Below the pieces are notes generated by a model. It saw nothing but the letters and a program-made list of their open reading frames with translations. It did not search any database and was not told where the DNA came from. From Platycnemis pennipes (lineage: Eukaryota > Arthropoda > Insecta > Odonata > Platycnemididae): a DNA stretch of 64,000 nt. Below, in pieces: positions 11,304 through 21,634 of this stretch. Each line of letters begins with the position of its first letter. The stretch's first letter is position 1. Both the position numbers and the translations under genes were made by a program. The stretch covers positions 128,878,350 to 128,942,349 of the forward strand of contig OW121847.1 of the NCBI GenBank assembly GCA_933228895.1, read 5' to 3'.

Positions 11304-12839
11304 CTATTTTCGCGAGAAAACAACTGCAATGTAAAAGATGGTATATTGCATTTTAAAAATATTGTTTCTCTGAAAGAGGCTCACATTTATCTGATCCAAT
11401 ATTACTCGATCACAAATTTTTTGGACGAAATCTTTCCACCTACGAAAAAAATATACATTGAGAGGTTGAATAAGTCCCGTAGTTTTAGGAGGAATCATCT
11501 TCGCCAGAATTTTTTTGCCCTCCGGTGTCACTTCTGCCATAGCGTCTTCATCCTTGTAGGTGCCCCATGAATCAACCAAAAGAACGCATTCATTGTTAAT
11601 TTTTTGGAAAGAACTCGACCGAAATATTCTTACATTAGAATATTTTTCGTCAGTAGTCCTGAGGTTCATGCAACAGAATGAATGTTGGAGGATTTAAATA
11701 TGTTTGCATGTTTGGGAAATTTACTGTCCTTTTCCTGTAAACAGATAAGGAGAGGAGAGAGGAGCTCTCCTTTGATGGAAATTGTCATGTGAATAGTGTA
11801 GGAATGGGTGTAGGAATAGGAGTGTACACTCTGAACGACCGATTCCACTATTTTCACACCCCGGAAGTCCAATGTGTGACCGGAATGCATTTCTTTTTTA
11901 AAACCACTCTGATCGTTATTTAAAACTTGCAATGCACCACTATCAATCACTCTCTTCACTTCTTCGACGAATTCCTTTGCCTTCACTGTGACGGACCGTA
12001 GTTCTAAAGAATATTTTTTCGAAACAACTTTTGTAATCTTTCGTGAAACTATGTTTTGCTGTTTTTTCCATTTCCATAGCCAGACAGGAGTTGCTTTAAA
12101 ATTTGGTATTGTCTGCTCTAGTTTCTTATTCTCTTCAAGAGCCCACCTTCACAAATCCCTGTCGTGAACCACAAGGCGATCTTCTTTCGCTCTCTTGAAG
12201 CGTGAGAGGAGAGCATCTTGGACTTACCAGTATTTTTCCCTCAAAGCCCCAGCTTCCATTACCTGCTTTTCGTATCGGTACAGTTGTGACCTATTGGTGA
12301 CATTGCAGAAATTGTGGTGAACTGTCTCTAGTCGAAGATTTCCCTTCTTCCCAGATTTCCAAAGCCAACTGCCATTCTTTTCTGGAGCATTGATGGCTCG
12401 GGCTTTGGTTTTTTTATCGGCGAGGCTTCGTAAGATGTAGAAGAAGAAGGGGACGTAGGAGAAATATCTTCTTCCCTTTCGGATTCACTGTTGCTCTCTG
12501 CATACTCCTCAACACCTTCCTAATCCCTCTCATTTTCCAGGTCAAATATCAGATCATCTTCGGTCTCACAGAGATATTCGTCATCTTCGACACAGGATTT
12601 AAGAATAGCTGAAACACGTACAATAAAAATTTAGTGATAGCCCATTGAGTTGCTCAGTGAGTAAAATAATCCGCTATAAAAATGATTTCTTATGTTAAAA
12701 ATCCTAAATACTTACATGCAAGCTTATCCGCCAAATCGGTTTCTTCCACTGTAGTTTCCGAAAAAGGAAGCGTATCAGGATATTTACTCCTCATCAGCTT
12801 CAACACATTTAGATGATTTATCACCTGGGCCATAATCAT
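11304..12839 (-). pseudogene. Broken DDE-superfamily transposase with one short intron
   Basis: On the minus strand the gene starts at ATG 12839 (MIMAQVINHLNVLKLMRSKY). It reaches a GTAAGT donor after 12716, has a 107 bp intron (12609-12715) and resumes at 12608 with ILKSCVEDDEYLCETEDDL, an acidic segment. Next come a basic, helix-turn-helix-like region (WLWKWKKQQNIVSRKITK, about 12095-12040) and the DDE core (11986-11304) with NNDQSGFKKEM, LLVDSWGTYKDE and IPPKTTGLIQPLNVYFFRRW. The last resembles the IPPxTTxxxQPLDV block of pogo-like DDE enzymes. At least four stops (about 12521, 12339, 12227 and 12150) and a frame change near 11667 disable it. The intron is supported by consensus sites and by continuity of the reading frame. 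Confidence 0.75.
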
Positions 12840-14017
12840 CGCCTAAGCAGTACTAAAAGAAATGAGACCCTAGGTATCTTTTGGCATCAGAACTGAATCC
12901 GAAAGGTATGAGAGGCAAGATTCTAGGATGTAAACGATGCGTCCAAACAAACCGAAAGGTAATGTAGAGGACAAAAGTCAAGTTTCAAATTGTCAAGTTG
13001 ACAATCGAATTTTTATTAGTTTAACTCATTAAAGTCTAGCAATAACGTAGGTGTGGGTCATGTGTCGCTTAAAGCTGGGTCTCATTGTTGGGCCATAAGG
13101 ATACCTTCAACAATCCACAAATTATTAGAGGACGGTGGCAAACACTATAGCGTGATACATAATCTTCTTTTTTCATGTTAACTAATGACACTACACATGA
13201 AATGTTTGAATTCTTTTTTACAAAATAAGTACCGAACTTCAAATATCTTAAAGAAACTAGAAACCGTTATATTAAATTATACCCATGGTACTTTATGCCA
13301 GTAACTGTTCACAAAATATTGGTCTATAGTGCCGATATCATTAATTCTTTCCTTTTGCCAATTGGACAACTTTTCGAAGAGACACAAGAAGCTCGAAACA
13401 ACGAATTTAGAAGACATCGACAGCGTCATACCAGAAAGATGTCTAGAGTACACACAAGCAGGGATATTCTATTAATACTTATCATCAGATCCTTTGATTT
13501 CGAGCCCGAAAGAGCCAGCCCATAAAACAGGGCCATCTCTGTCTCATGAAGTAAAACAACTTCGGTTGGATTCCCCTCCTTATTCTAAAAATGATACTAG
13601 TGAGTGTGGAAGTGATAGTGGTTAAATATAGAATGAATTTTGTCTTGGTCATTTTTCTAATTGTACAGTTGAACTTGAATGTTTTTTCTTCATTGTTTCG
13701 TTAATTTGTCTATAATTCTGTATTACGATCTTTTTTTTTCCCTAGTTATGCTTATTGTACCATTTGCATTAATTGTGTCTGTACGTTACGGGTCAGAGCA
13801 AAATGTCCTTCTTTCCTGGTAGAATTAGGGATATGAACAGCTGTAAATATATCCAATAGTATAAATACAAGTGTATCAATGGTTATAGAGGCATAGGTAG
13901 TTGTACATTGGTATAAGTACCTTAAGCTAACCCAACTAACAGCATGTTATTGCATGCTTGCTGTGCAATTTATTTCATTTTTAAATTGTGAAGATTAGAG
14001 TAGAATATATTTACTAA
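12840..14017. other. Internal non-coding part of the DNA transposon
   Basis: This lies between the transposase start and the right inverted repeat. It should hold the transposase promoter and 5' leader. The open frame at 13295-13525 has no recognisable domain. Confidence 0.45.
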
Positions 14018-14391
14018 TCCTTTTTATGCAAGATATGTAATGCATGTTTAGTGTGAATTCACCCCCTGCCATACATCTTTATGGTGGCTTAAAGTGTATT
14101 ATGTAGATGTAGAACTAACGATGACTGCTTCTGTACCGTGTCGTCCACTGAACAACGGTGGTGGCCGGGAGGGGCTCTCCCTCCGCGGAAAGGTCAGTCG
14201 CTGAGATGGCGAACGTGACGTCACTGTGTTAAGCGGGTTGCATTCTCGGCTATTTTTTTAAATCGCTAATATCTCGACTCGTGAGTCATGGGGGCACATA
14301 AAATTTCACGGAATTCATTTTTTCAGTGTAATCTATGAGCCTGCCAAATTTGATTCAAATCGGGGTGTACCACTTCGTTAATGTTCCTTGT
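14018..14391 (-). repeat. Right terminal inverted repeat of the 3.8 kb DNA transposon
   Basis: This is the inverted partner of 10594-10966. The open frame at 14323-14640 runs through the outer part of this repeat and is probably chance or a relic. Confidence 0.8.
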
Positions 14392-14984
14392 CAGTGCCAT
14401 AAGCTCATGTATTTCACGCTCAATGCTGATATCTAGCGAATGATTGATGCACCTCTTCAATAGTTCCTCTTTTGGTATCAGGAATACAGGTAAAAAATGA
14501 GTAAATAATGGGTAATGTCCATCGAGGATAAATATCCTTACATTACCCAAAAAATTTTCAGATAAGACTTCCTTTGTGCTAGCTGGGAAATCACATATTA
14601 TATTTAAAACAAAATGTGCAATAGCCATGACTATTCTCAAAGTATAAGAAATAGTGGAATGTAAATCAGTAGGTTGCCAACATCACATAGTGTCGAGGCA
14701 AATCATCAGGCAGATCATGTGATGACCAAGCAAAATATTTTAGACACTTGGCACTGTAGGTTTAATTAGGAGAAAACATCAATAATTAAGCTATCCTCTT
14801 GCTAAACACCGTGGAGATATCTACAGTCTATGAAAAAACTCCAGTTACCTCCCCGTTTTATTTTTTGTATAAATGTTGAAATGTGCTATTTTTACATTTT
14901 GATCATCTTATGACATGTTTGAATCATGAAAATTAGATCAAAGTGATTTACAGACAAAATATGGTTAGAATTTGAAGAGGTACA

Positions 14985-15155
14985 GATGGGCAAACATCAA
15001 GTCCACCTACTTGATGATGAGCATGATAACAACTGAAAATTAAGTTCAGGCTGACTACTGACAGGCTGAGGCTGGACTTGAACCAGAGACCTCCAATTTC
15101 TGGGAATGATGTGCCACCATTACAATACACAGCCAAATCTCATGCCTAGGGAATT
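14985..15155 (-). mobile_element. Probable tRNA-derived SINE fragment
   Basis: On the minus strand there is an A-box-like segment (TGGCTGTGTATTGTAATGG) followed about 40 bp later by a B-box-like GGTTCAAGTCC, the spacing expected for an RNA polymerase III promoter in a tRNA-derived SINE. A tRNA-unrelated body follows. It is not a tRNA gene because no cloverleaf is apparent. Target duplications were not identified. Confidence 0.45.
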
Positions 15156-15445
15156 GGTTGTTGGGTTATATCATTCACTTGTCACATGATGGCAACCAAG
15201 AATGGCACTGCAGGGTTTGCCCTCTACAAAAAGAAGTAAACAAATACAAGGAGATAGGAAAGAGCAAGGGGGTACTAGATGAATTAAATTTGAAGAAGTC
15301 CATATCTATAAAATTCCAATGTGACACATATATGATGTTTATGTCAGAAGTGACAGTCTATAGTAGTAGAGATTGCAATACAATGGACACCATTCTTAAA
15401 TTCTTGCCACAGCTGCATGTAATGCACCACATATAATGTGGCAAA

Positions 15446-16298
15446 GAATATGCAATTCTTTGCCAGAAATTTTAGTGACCCCTTAAGTTAGAACAATTTA
15501 TTGTAAAACTAATACAATGTAGCTGCAAAGGGTTTTATGGAGGAAACTGTGGAAACTAGGATTCATAAGGGATCAAAGCTTAGTTTTCTCACTAACCTGT
15601 GGAAGATAGCATGTGTTTGATTGCATGTGATATTATTGCGTGAAAGTGTATTATTGTACGTAATTAGTAACCCCTAATAAAATAATGACTACAAATATAC
15701 TCAGAAATTGTGTTGAGTGGCTGAACGGCAAAATATTTAAAAAGACAGAACATTGGTTAGAAAGGATAATAGATGATAATTCAAAGTGTAGGTTTGAATA
15801 CTGTAACAGAGTTATATTAGCCAAGCTATATGATATTAAAAATCACAAACAGACTACAAAGCACAAGAGAACAGGAGAATGTTAAGGTACTCATCAATGT
15901 AGCTTTCTTCGATGGTTAGTAATATCAAGAGGCAGAAAGGGCTCTTACTCTTTTAATTGCAGAGCATTGTGCATTGAATGTAGCAGATCATTTGAGAAAT
16001 CTCGGCAAAGCTAATTTTGCTGATATCTAGTACCTAAAAACTGTAGTGACTTTAAATTGAGGAGAACTTAATTCTGTGAAATTATTAGTAATGTTTTGGC
16101 ACCAAATCATATGGCTGTCTTTTGGAGTCCCATTTCTTATGGTATTATTGGTAAATTCATACAAAAATAAGCAATTTTTTTGTAAGACATACAACAAGTT
16201 TTATACCTGAAAAATAAGGATTAAAATGATCAGGAATATGCAATTCTTTGCCACAAATGTTAGTGACCCCTTAAGTTAGAATGATTTATTGTAAAAGT
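15446..16298 (+). repeat. Pair of about 60 bp direct repeats (15446-15505 and 16238-16298)
   Basis: Both copies share ATGCAATTCTTTGCCA and GTGACCCCTTAAGTTAGAA, followed by TTTATTGTAAAA, with a few substitutions. They lie about 790 bp apart in the same orientation. The sequence between them has no recognised gene. They could be the ends of an old element or two copies of a short dispersed repeat. Confidence 0.6.
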
Positions 16299-16407
16299 AA
16301 AGGCAGTTATTGGGAATGTGATTTTAATGACTAATAATTATTAATGAAAAATTAGCTTATAATGATTGCACATATGCATGTAAAATATAAAAAATTATCG
16401 TATTAGC

Positions 16408-18572
16408 CCTTATGGAAATTTCAGATCAGGTCTGATCTGATCCAGATCAGGTCTGATATGACCTGATCAGGTCTGATCTGAACCTGATCAGGTCTGATCT
16501 GAACCTGATCAGGTCTGATCTGAACCTGATCAGGTCTGATCTGAACCTGATCAGGTCTGATCTGAACCTGATCAGGTTTGATCTGTCCTGAACAAGTCTG
16601 ATCTAAACCTGATCAGGCCTGATCTGACCTGATCAGGCCTGATCTAAATCTGATCAGGTCTGCACTGAACCTTGGTTTTCAACTTCAACCTTAGTTTTGT
16701 TGGATATTTTTGTCATATGACAATAATACCTGAGTATAATGTTGTCAAGTCAATTTTTGACCTGCTTGTAGACTATGAAGGAATATTTCACCATAGTCCA
16801 CAAAAAATCGTGTATTTCTTCAATGTCTACATAAGGAATGAATATTATGATGATTAATGCATATACGCTGATGGGAGTTTCTCTCTGGGAACTGTGCCAG
16901 GAGGATCCCCGCTGTTTCGGGCGAAGGTGTAACAAATGGATATTATATTAATAGTTTAAATCTAATGGATGACTCAAGGCCGTTTTACACGGTACATATT
17001 TTGTGCAATTTCTTGTACAAACGCTTGTACGAGAAAATTGTTCCGATTGACGGCAACTGCCGTCTAGTACTGCCGCTAGTACTGGCAGTGAATTTCGGAA
17101 TGCGCCTAAAGTTGAATGCTGGGAAACAACGGAACATCAATTTACGCAAGTTTCACATTGGACGGCGTGTGACCATCGTGTAATTGGTGATAATTGTATT
17201 ACTAATTATATATGTATTATTAGTCTTTAACTCCGATGGAAGGAATCAGTTGAATCGTCTAGCAGCGATATTTGCACCGCTATTCTCGGAGCATCAATTA
17301 GTGAGGTAAGTTTCATTCATTCTCTTATTAATTAATGTGCTTGCTGAATAACGTTCACGACAACTCGTTTCACACTGAAAATGTATTTCAAGCATTGGCG
17401 ATGTGCTGCATTTAGTAGCCATACCTGTAAAAAAGTTGCGTTACTTTATAATCGTGAATATGTATAAGCTTATCAGTTGAATCTTTCGATTGTGTGTTTT
17501 CCCGGTGCATAGAGTTAAAGACGTTTTGGGTTTCCAATCGGGTTAATTGCTATAGAGCCTTTTGAGGCAAGCAGCCCTTTCATTCGGTTTGATTCCAGAA
17601 TTATTGTTTGATTAGTCAGAAACTGCTTAAGTTTGCAACATTTTACAGGAATGTTATTTTGATCTACTTTGCAGCGCGAAAGAAAACAACAATGTACGGT
17701 GAAGTGAGTGACAAAACAAAAATAAAGTATTGTAATCATACTAAAGAGGATATTTAGGGATGAACCTGAACTTATCACTTTCTTGGTGGAAGTGAAGAGG
17801 AAATAATTACTAATTGGAAATCTAGGATATAACTGTGGGTAAGTAGTTATTCCTGAAATTTTAGTAGTTTTGGACTTGTTGGCCTAATGTTATGATTCAA
17901 TACTACGCCTGGCAATACTAAGGAAAGCCTCGAGATTACTTATGAAATGCAATGTTGTAGATTCCTGGACTTTATAACTTGTATCTAAGTAATACACATT
18001 ACTATTAAGTAATATAACCAGGCAAAAACATTGCAATAGTCTATAATTGCCATAAATGCTTATACCCCAAGATAAAAAGAATTAATAGGTTTTACCTAAG
18101 TGCTTTGTATATTATGGTAATCAAATACCTTTTCTATTCCTACAGATGTTCTTTGGCATCATTAGTGGAAAGGCGTTCCTTTTAAAGACTTGGAAAATAT
18201 AAAAGGAGCAGCAGTTCCATATGTGGGCAAGAAAAGGGCTTTCAATGGAATATGCGAGTGTAAATTGATGTGGATTATATTTTCATAATTGCTCTTTTTT
18301 TTAGTATTTCAGTGGCCAATAAAATGTTATTTTTAACATAAAAGAGGTAGTATTTATTGACCTAAAATAGACTGAAATCCTAATCAGGATTCCAGATCAG
18401 ACCTGATCTGGAATTTCCAGATCAGAATTTAGATCAGGATTTAGATCAGCTCATTTCCTGATCTGGAATTTCCAGATCAGACCTGATCTGAAATTTCCAG
18501 ATCAGGATTTAGATCAGCTCATTTCCTGATCTGGAATTTCCAGATCAGACCTGATCTGAAATTTCCATAAGG
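16408..18572. mobile_element. Foldback-like element with TGATCA-rich terminal arrays
   Basis: The outer ends are inverted: CCCTTATGGAAATTTCAGAT at the left and its complement at 18553-18572. Inside each end lies an array of a short self-complementary unit. On the left (about 16425-16665) a 21 bp unit (GAACCTGATCAGGTCTGATCT) repeats about ten times with TGATCA cores. On the right (about 18384-18566) there is a longer unit alternating GGAATTTCCAGATCAG with AGATCAGGATTTAGATCAG. The 1.7 kb core has no recognisable transposase. No target duplication was confirmed (flanks TATTAG and AGTCTA). Confidence 0.75.
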
Positions 18573-19025
18573 GAGTCTACAAGCAATTTAATGTTTCATG
18601 TATAATTATTTGCTATCGTAGATTCAATTATCTAAACTAATTTATAAATGAAAACTTAATGCTATCATATTGGTGCAAATAGAAATTTTAGCAACCTAGA
18701 CTAAAATTGAGCAACTTTGTGGTAACTTTATGACAACTTGTATAGTAGCATTTTTCATCTATAAAAATATAAATGGCAACTCTTAACTACAAGGCTTAAA
18801 TGTTTTACCTGCTATTTTTATGCATGCAGTGATTCTTATTCTTGATGGCAAAATTTTAAAGATTCATGGTAAAAATTAAGTTTAAAAAAATAATATTCTA
18901 ATATCAAAATAAGGACTTGAAACTATGTAACTCTTTTAAGTGATTAAGTAATGTGTTCTATAAAAATCTCATAATTGCAGGAACAACAATATATATGTTT
19001 TTAAACATTGCTAAAATTTTTACAG

Positions 19026-19113
19026 GGTTAATTGGATGAATGCCAAAGCTAAACCGGATCAAGCATATGTACCAACAACTATTGAACATTTGGCTAATGT
19101 CATGACTCATGGT
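19026..19113 (+). CDS. MMD: MMD-like PAQR family protein, coding exon 2
   Basis: This 88 nt exon lies between the acceptor TTTTTACAG and the donor GTAAGT. It encodes VNWMNAKAKPDQAYVPTTIE followed by HLANVMTHG. It aligns with the segment just before the first membrane helix of MMD and MMD2, including the conserved Glu and His residues of the PAQR core (EHxAN...TH). The single leading nucleotide fits exon 1 and the exon ends on a complete codon (phase 0), matching exon 3. The conserved His/Glu set in PAQRs is thought to line a metal-dependent hydrolase-like site; that point is family knowledge. Confidence 0.92.
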
Positions 19114-19554
19114 GTAAGTCCATACATAATGGTATTTGTTTGATTTGTATGTTGTTTGTAATGTGGGTTATTATTAAAATAGTTTTAGGGCCATGTGTTA
19201 GCTCTCTCTAGCTTTATCTATAATTATTGGCAATTAATTAAGCCTGTAAGTATTGGCAATGATTGATAATGGGAGTAAAGGTAAAACAGGAAAAAAATGA
19301 CAATCATAATTTTATTCCAAGCCACTTGTGCTGCAAGGAGTACTTCAGGCTTATGATTTGATGACTAATGCATTTCAGTCTTAGGCTCTTTATTAATTTG
19401 TTTTTAATGGCCACCTGACATAAATGTAACTTTATATGTTGTTATAAATTTCAGCTTCTTCTTCATCTTTTCTTCCTGTAACTGCTCAATCTACCTCCCC
19501 TGCATCTTTATGTCAACGAGCGTAAAGCACCTGTTATAGTGCAATTAAAAATAG

Positions 19555-19823
19555 TGTTCAAAATGCCTATAAGCTTATGTAGTACATATGTTACGTCAGC
19601 CATCGAGAGTTATGTATTATTATTCAAGTACATTCATCTTACATTAAATGACTTTCGCAGTTTTAAGACTTTATTTATAATAATCATAAATCAACAGCAA
19701 ACAGCCTTCTAAGATACAATAACAAAACAAATTAATACCGAATCCACACAAACATCAACTGTAAGTACTGCAAATAAACATTACCGAGAATCAATCTTGT
19801 GACATCATCTAGATATCTTTACA
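19555..19823 (-). repeat. Copia 3' long terminal repeat
   Basis: On the minus strand the LTR starts TGTAAAGATATC right after a polypurine tract and ends TTTTGAACA, giving the expected TG...CA ends and 269 bp. There is no 5' LTR partner in the window, so the boundaries rest on the polypurine tract and terminal dinucleotides. Confidence 0.65.
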
Positions 19824-19835
19824 CTTCCCCTTGAC
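19824..19835 (-). other. Copia polypurine tract
   Basis: GTCAAGGGGAAG on the minus strand directly precedes the TG of the LTR, the position where plus-strand DNA synthesis is primed. Confidence 0.6.
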
Positions 19836-19940
19836 AAGAATGGTTCTCGGCAAACTGAACACAAACAAAAACCTATCTTCTTTCTTTGAGAGCACGAACA
19901 CAAATAACACATAAATAATAAATACAAACAATATTACTTT

Positions 19941-20056
19941 AATTGGTAAGTTGAAATCCAGACCTCTTTATTATTAATATATGGATGGTTTTTCGTGAGT
20001 TTAGGTCTTTTATTTCAAATAAAAGACCTAAACTCACGAAAAACCATCCATGTATT
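19941..20056. mobile_element. Short near-perfect palindromic (snapback) insertion
   Basis: Arms 19969-20015 and 20017-20062 are inverted copies with about one mismatch and a single-base centre (TTT-C-AAA). The insertion is flanked by the 11 bp direct repeat AATATTACTTT (19930-19940 and 20057-20067), which looks like a target duplication. It sits in the Copia 3' region between the RNase H stop and the polypurine tract. It has no coding capacity. Confidence 0.7.
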
Positions 20057-20164
20057 AATATTACTTTATTTCAATGAACAAACAAAAACTTTAACAAAGA
20101 TGCATAGAACCTTAATCTCATAATATTATGAACATATATATGTATAAAAATTAATATCAAGAAA

Positions 20165-20748
20165 TTACATATCCTTTTCTTTCAAACCAAGTCTAATAGT
20201 TAATTCCTTAGTATGTATTCCCGATAATTCCTCAGTCAAACGATCAACAAATGTCACCTGTCCATTTTCAACATTTTCCTGCAATGCATATTTTATAGTA
20301 TCCATATGTTTATTACCCGCAGTAACAGCCCTACTCTCACTCATACATATGGCACTATTATTATCGGCATAAATGTAAGTTGGTATAGATATTAAATAAC
20401 TCCTGTTCAATTCCATGAATAACCTTCGGACCCAAAGTACTTCTCTCACTGCCTCTCCATTGTGATAAATTATGCTTCCGAGGTAGATCTAGCTGTGATC
20501 TGCTGTTTCCTGGTCTTTCAGATAACAGCCCCTCCTGATAGCTTCACTACAAAACTGCTCCAAGACTTGTTATCAGCTTTGCCCCAGTTTGCATCGCAGT
20601 ATACTTCTACTGGTCTCCATGTTCTATGATAATGAAATATGTACTCCTGGGTCTGCATGACATATCTGAGTAAATGCCTAACATCTCTCCAGTTATCACT
20701 TGATGGGTTATTATTAAATTGACTTAGGTAACAGACCAGAACATAATA
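20165..20748 (-). pseudogene. Copia reverse transcriptase tail and RNase H (broken)
   Basis: On the minus strand the frame resumes at PDIMF, then LSQFNNNPS and LLRYVMQTQEY, the end of the Copia reverse transcriptase. RNase H follows with VEVYCDANWGKADNKSW, RKQQITARSTSEA and, from about 20449, REVLWVRRLFMELN and YADNNSAICMSES. Stop codons near 20510 and 20473, and a frame change near 20450, break the frame. The C-terminus includes KHMDTIKYALQENVENGQV and ends at 20165. Confidence 0.85.
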
Positions 20749-21497
20749 TCAGGCCTTGTAGTATTTGCAATATAAACTTCCTACTCCTATGTCCATTAAA
20801 ATTCTAACAACTTTCTTGCAGATGACTGGACTGTATATATCTCCATAGTCAACTCCAGGAATTTGTCGAAATCCTTGAGCCACCAATCTTGCCTTAAACT
20901 TCTCTACTTCACTATACTGATTGCACTTCAATGCGAATACCCATCTACAACCTATTACATTCCCTATCTCTGGTCTTTTAACAATTACCCAAGCATCATG
21001 GTGTAGTAGATTCTTCATTTCTAATATCATAGCTTTCTCCCACTCATCAGAGTACTCACTTGACAAAGCTTCAAACACATTTTTAGCAGTTTTTTCACAT
21101 TGAACAAAATTACAACATTTGCATGGAGCCTTAGAAATTCTACTTCTAGAACTTTTCCTTGGACTATTTCCCATGTCACTCTCTAGGTTTACTCCCCCTG
21201 TTTCTGTGATTGCTTCTTTCTGTTCAACATCATTATTGGAATCAACATCTCTCATTTCTTCCCCTGCTTCACTAGCTCCTACATAATTTTCAGTGTCATC
21301 TTCAACATTTACAATTTCAAACAAAGAACTCTCATTAAAAATTTCCTTCCAATTGCCCCTTATTTTACAATTTAAAAAATATATATAATAAATAAAATAA
21401 AATATAGTCTCCTCAAAATTAACACTATGAGCAATAATTACTTTCTGTCTAGAAATACTCCACAATCCGTATCCTTTTACATGACATGTAAAACCAA
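20749..21497 (-). pseudogene. Copia integrase tail and start of reverse transcriptase
   Basis: This frame begins in the GYxLW motif region that follows the integrase, passes through a low-complexity acidic linker, and enters the reverse transcriptase (WEKAMILEMKNLLHHDAWVI, then CRWVFALK, KARLVAQGFRQIPGVDYGD). It breaks off after VVRILMDIG at about 20760, where about 150-200 residues, including the catalytic Asp pair, are missing compared with the usual length. Confidence 0.87.
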
Positions 21498-21634
21498 GAA
21501 ATAATAATAATACATAATTGTTTATTATACGGATTTAAGAAAAGTACATAAGAAATACAAACTCAATGGTAGACATATTTAAATACATTAGAATATTTCA
21601 AGTTAACACAAAAAAGTTTGTAAGAAGACATTGA

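Larger units (their letters stand above)
10594..14391 (-). mobile_element. DNA transposon with about 373 bp terminal inverted repeats
   Basis: The segments 10594-10966 and 14018-14391 are inverted copies of each other with modest divergence. They share ACAAGGAACATTAACGAAGT at the outer ends, a CGGAGGGAGAGCCCCTCCCG-like block, GTGACGTCAC and an inner GAATTCACACTAAACATGCA segment. Between them, on the minus strand, is a broken DDE transposase gene. No clean target duplication was seen, so the exact ends may be off by a few bases. Long inverted repeats and a CENPB/pogo-like transposase suggest the Tc1-mariner/pogo superfamily in the broad sense, but I cannot name the family. Confidence 0.8.
5184..19025 (+). 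other. MMD: MMD-like gene, intron 1
   Basis: This 13.8 kb intron runs from the GTACGT donor to the acceptor AATTTTTACAG. It contains the LINE/Penelope-like chimera, the DNA transposon with long inverted repeats, a SINE-like fragment and a foldback-like element, all described separately. Stretches 7460-10590 and 15520-16400 hold no recognised gene, only AT-rich sequence. Confidence 0.75.

Noticed and set aside
14323..14640. 105-codon open frame on the minus strand
   Set aside because: It straddles the border of the right inverted repeat and has no family match that I recognise.
16421..16680. Regular 21 bp repeats that could suggest a CRISPR array
   Set aside because: Units are contiguous tandem repeats with no unique spacers, in a eukaryotic intron, and paired with an inverted end.
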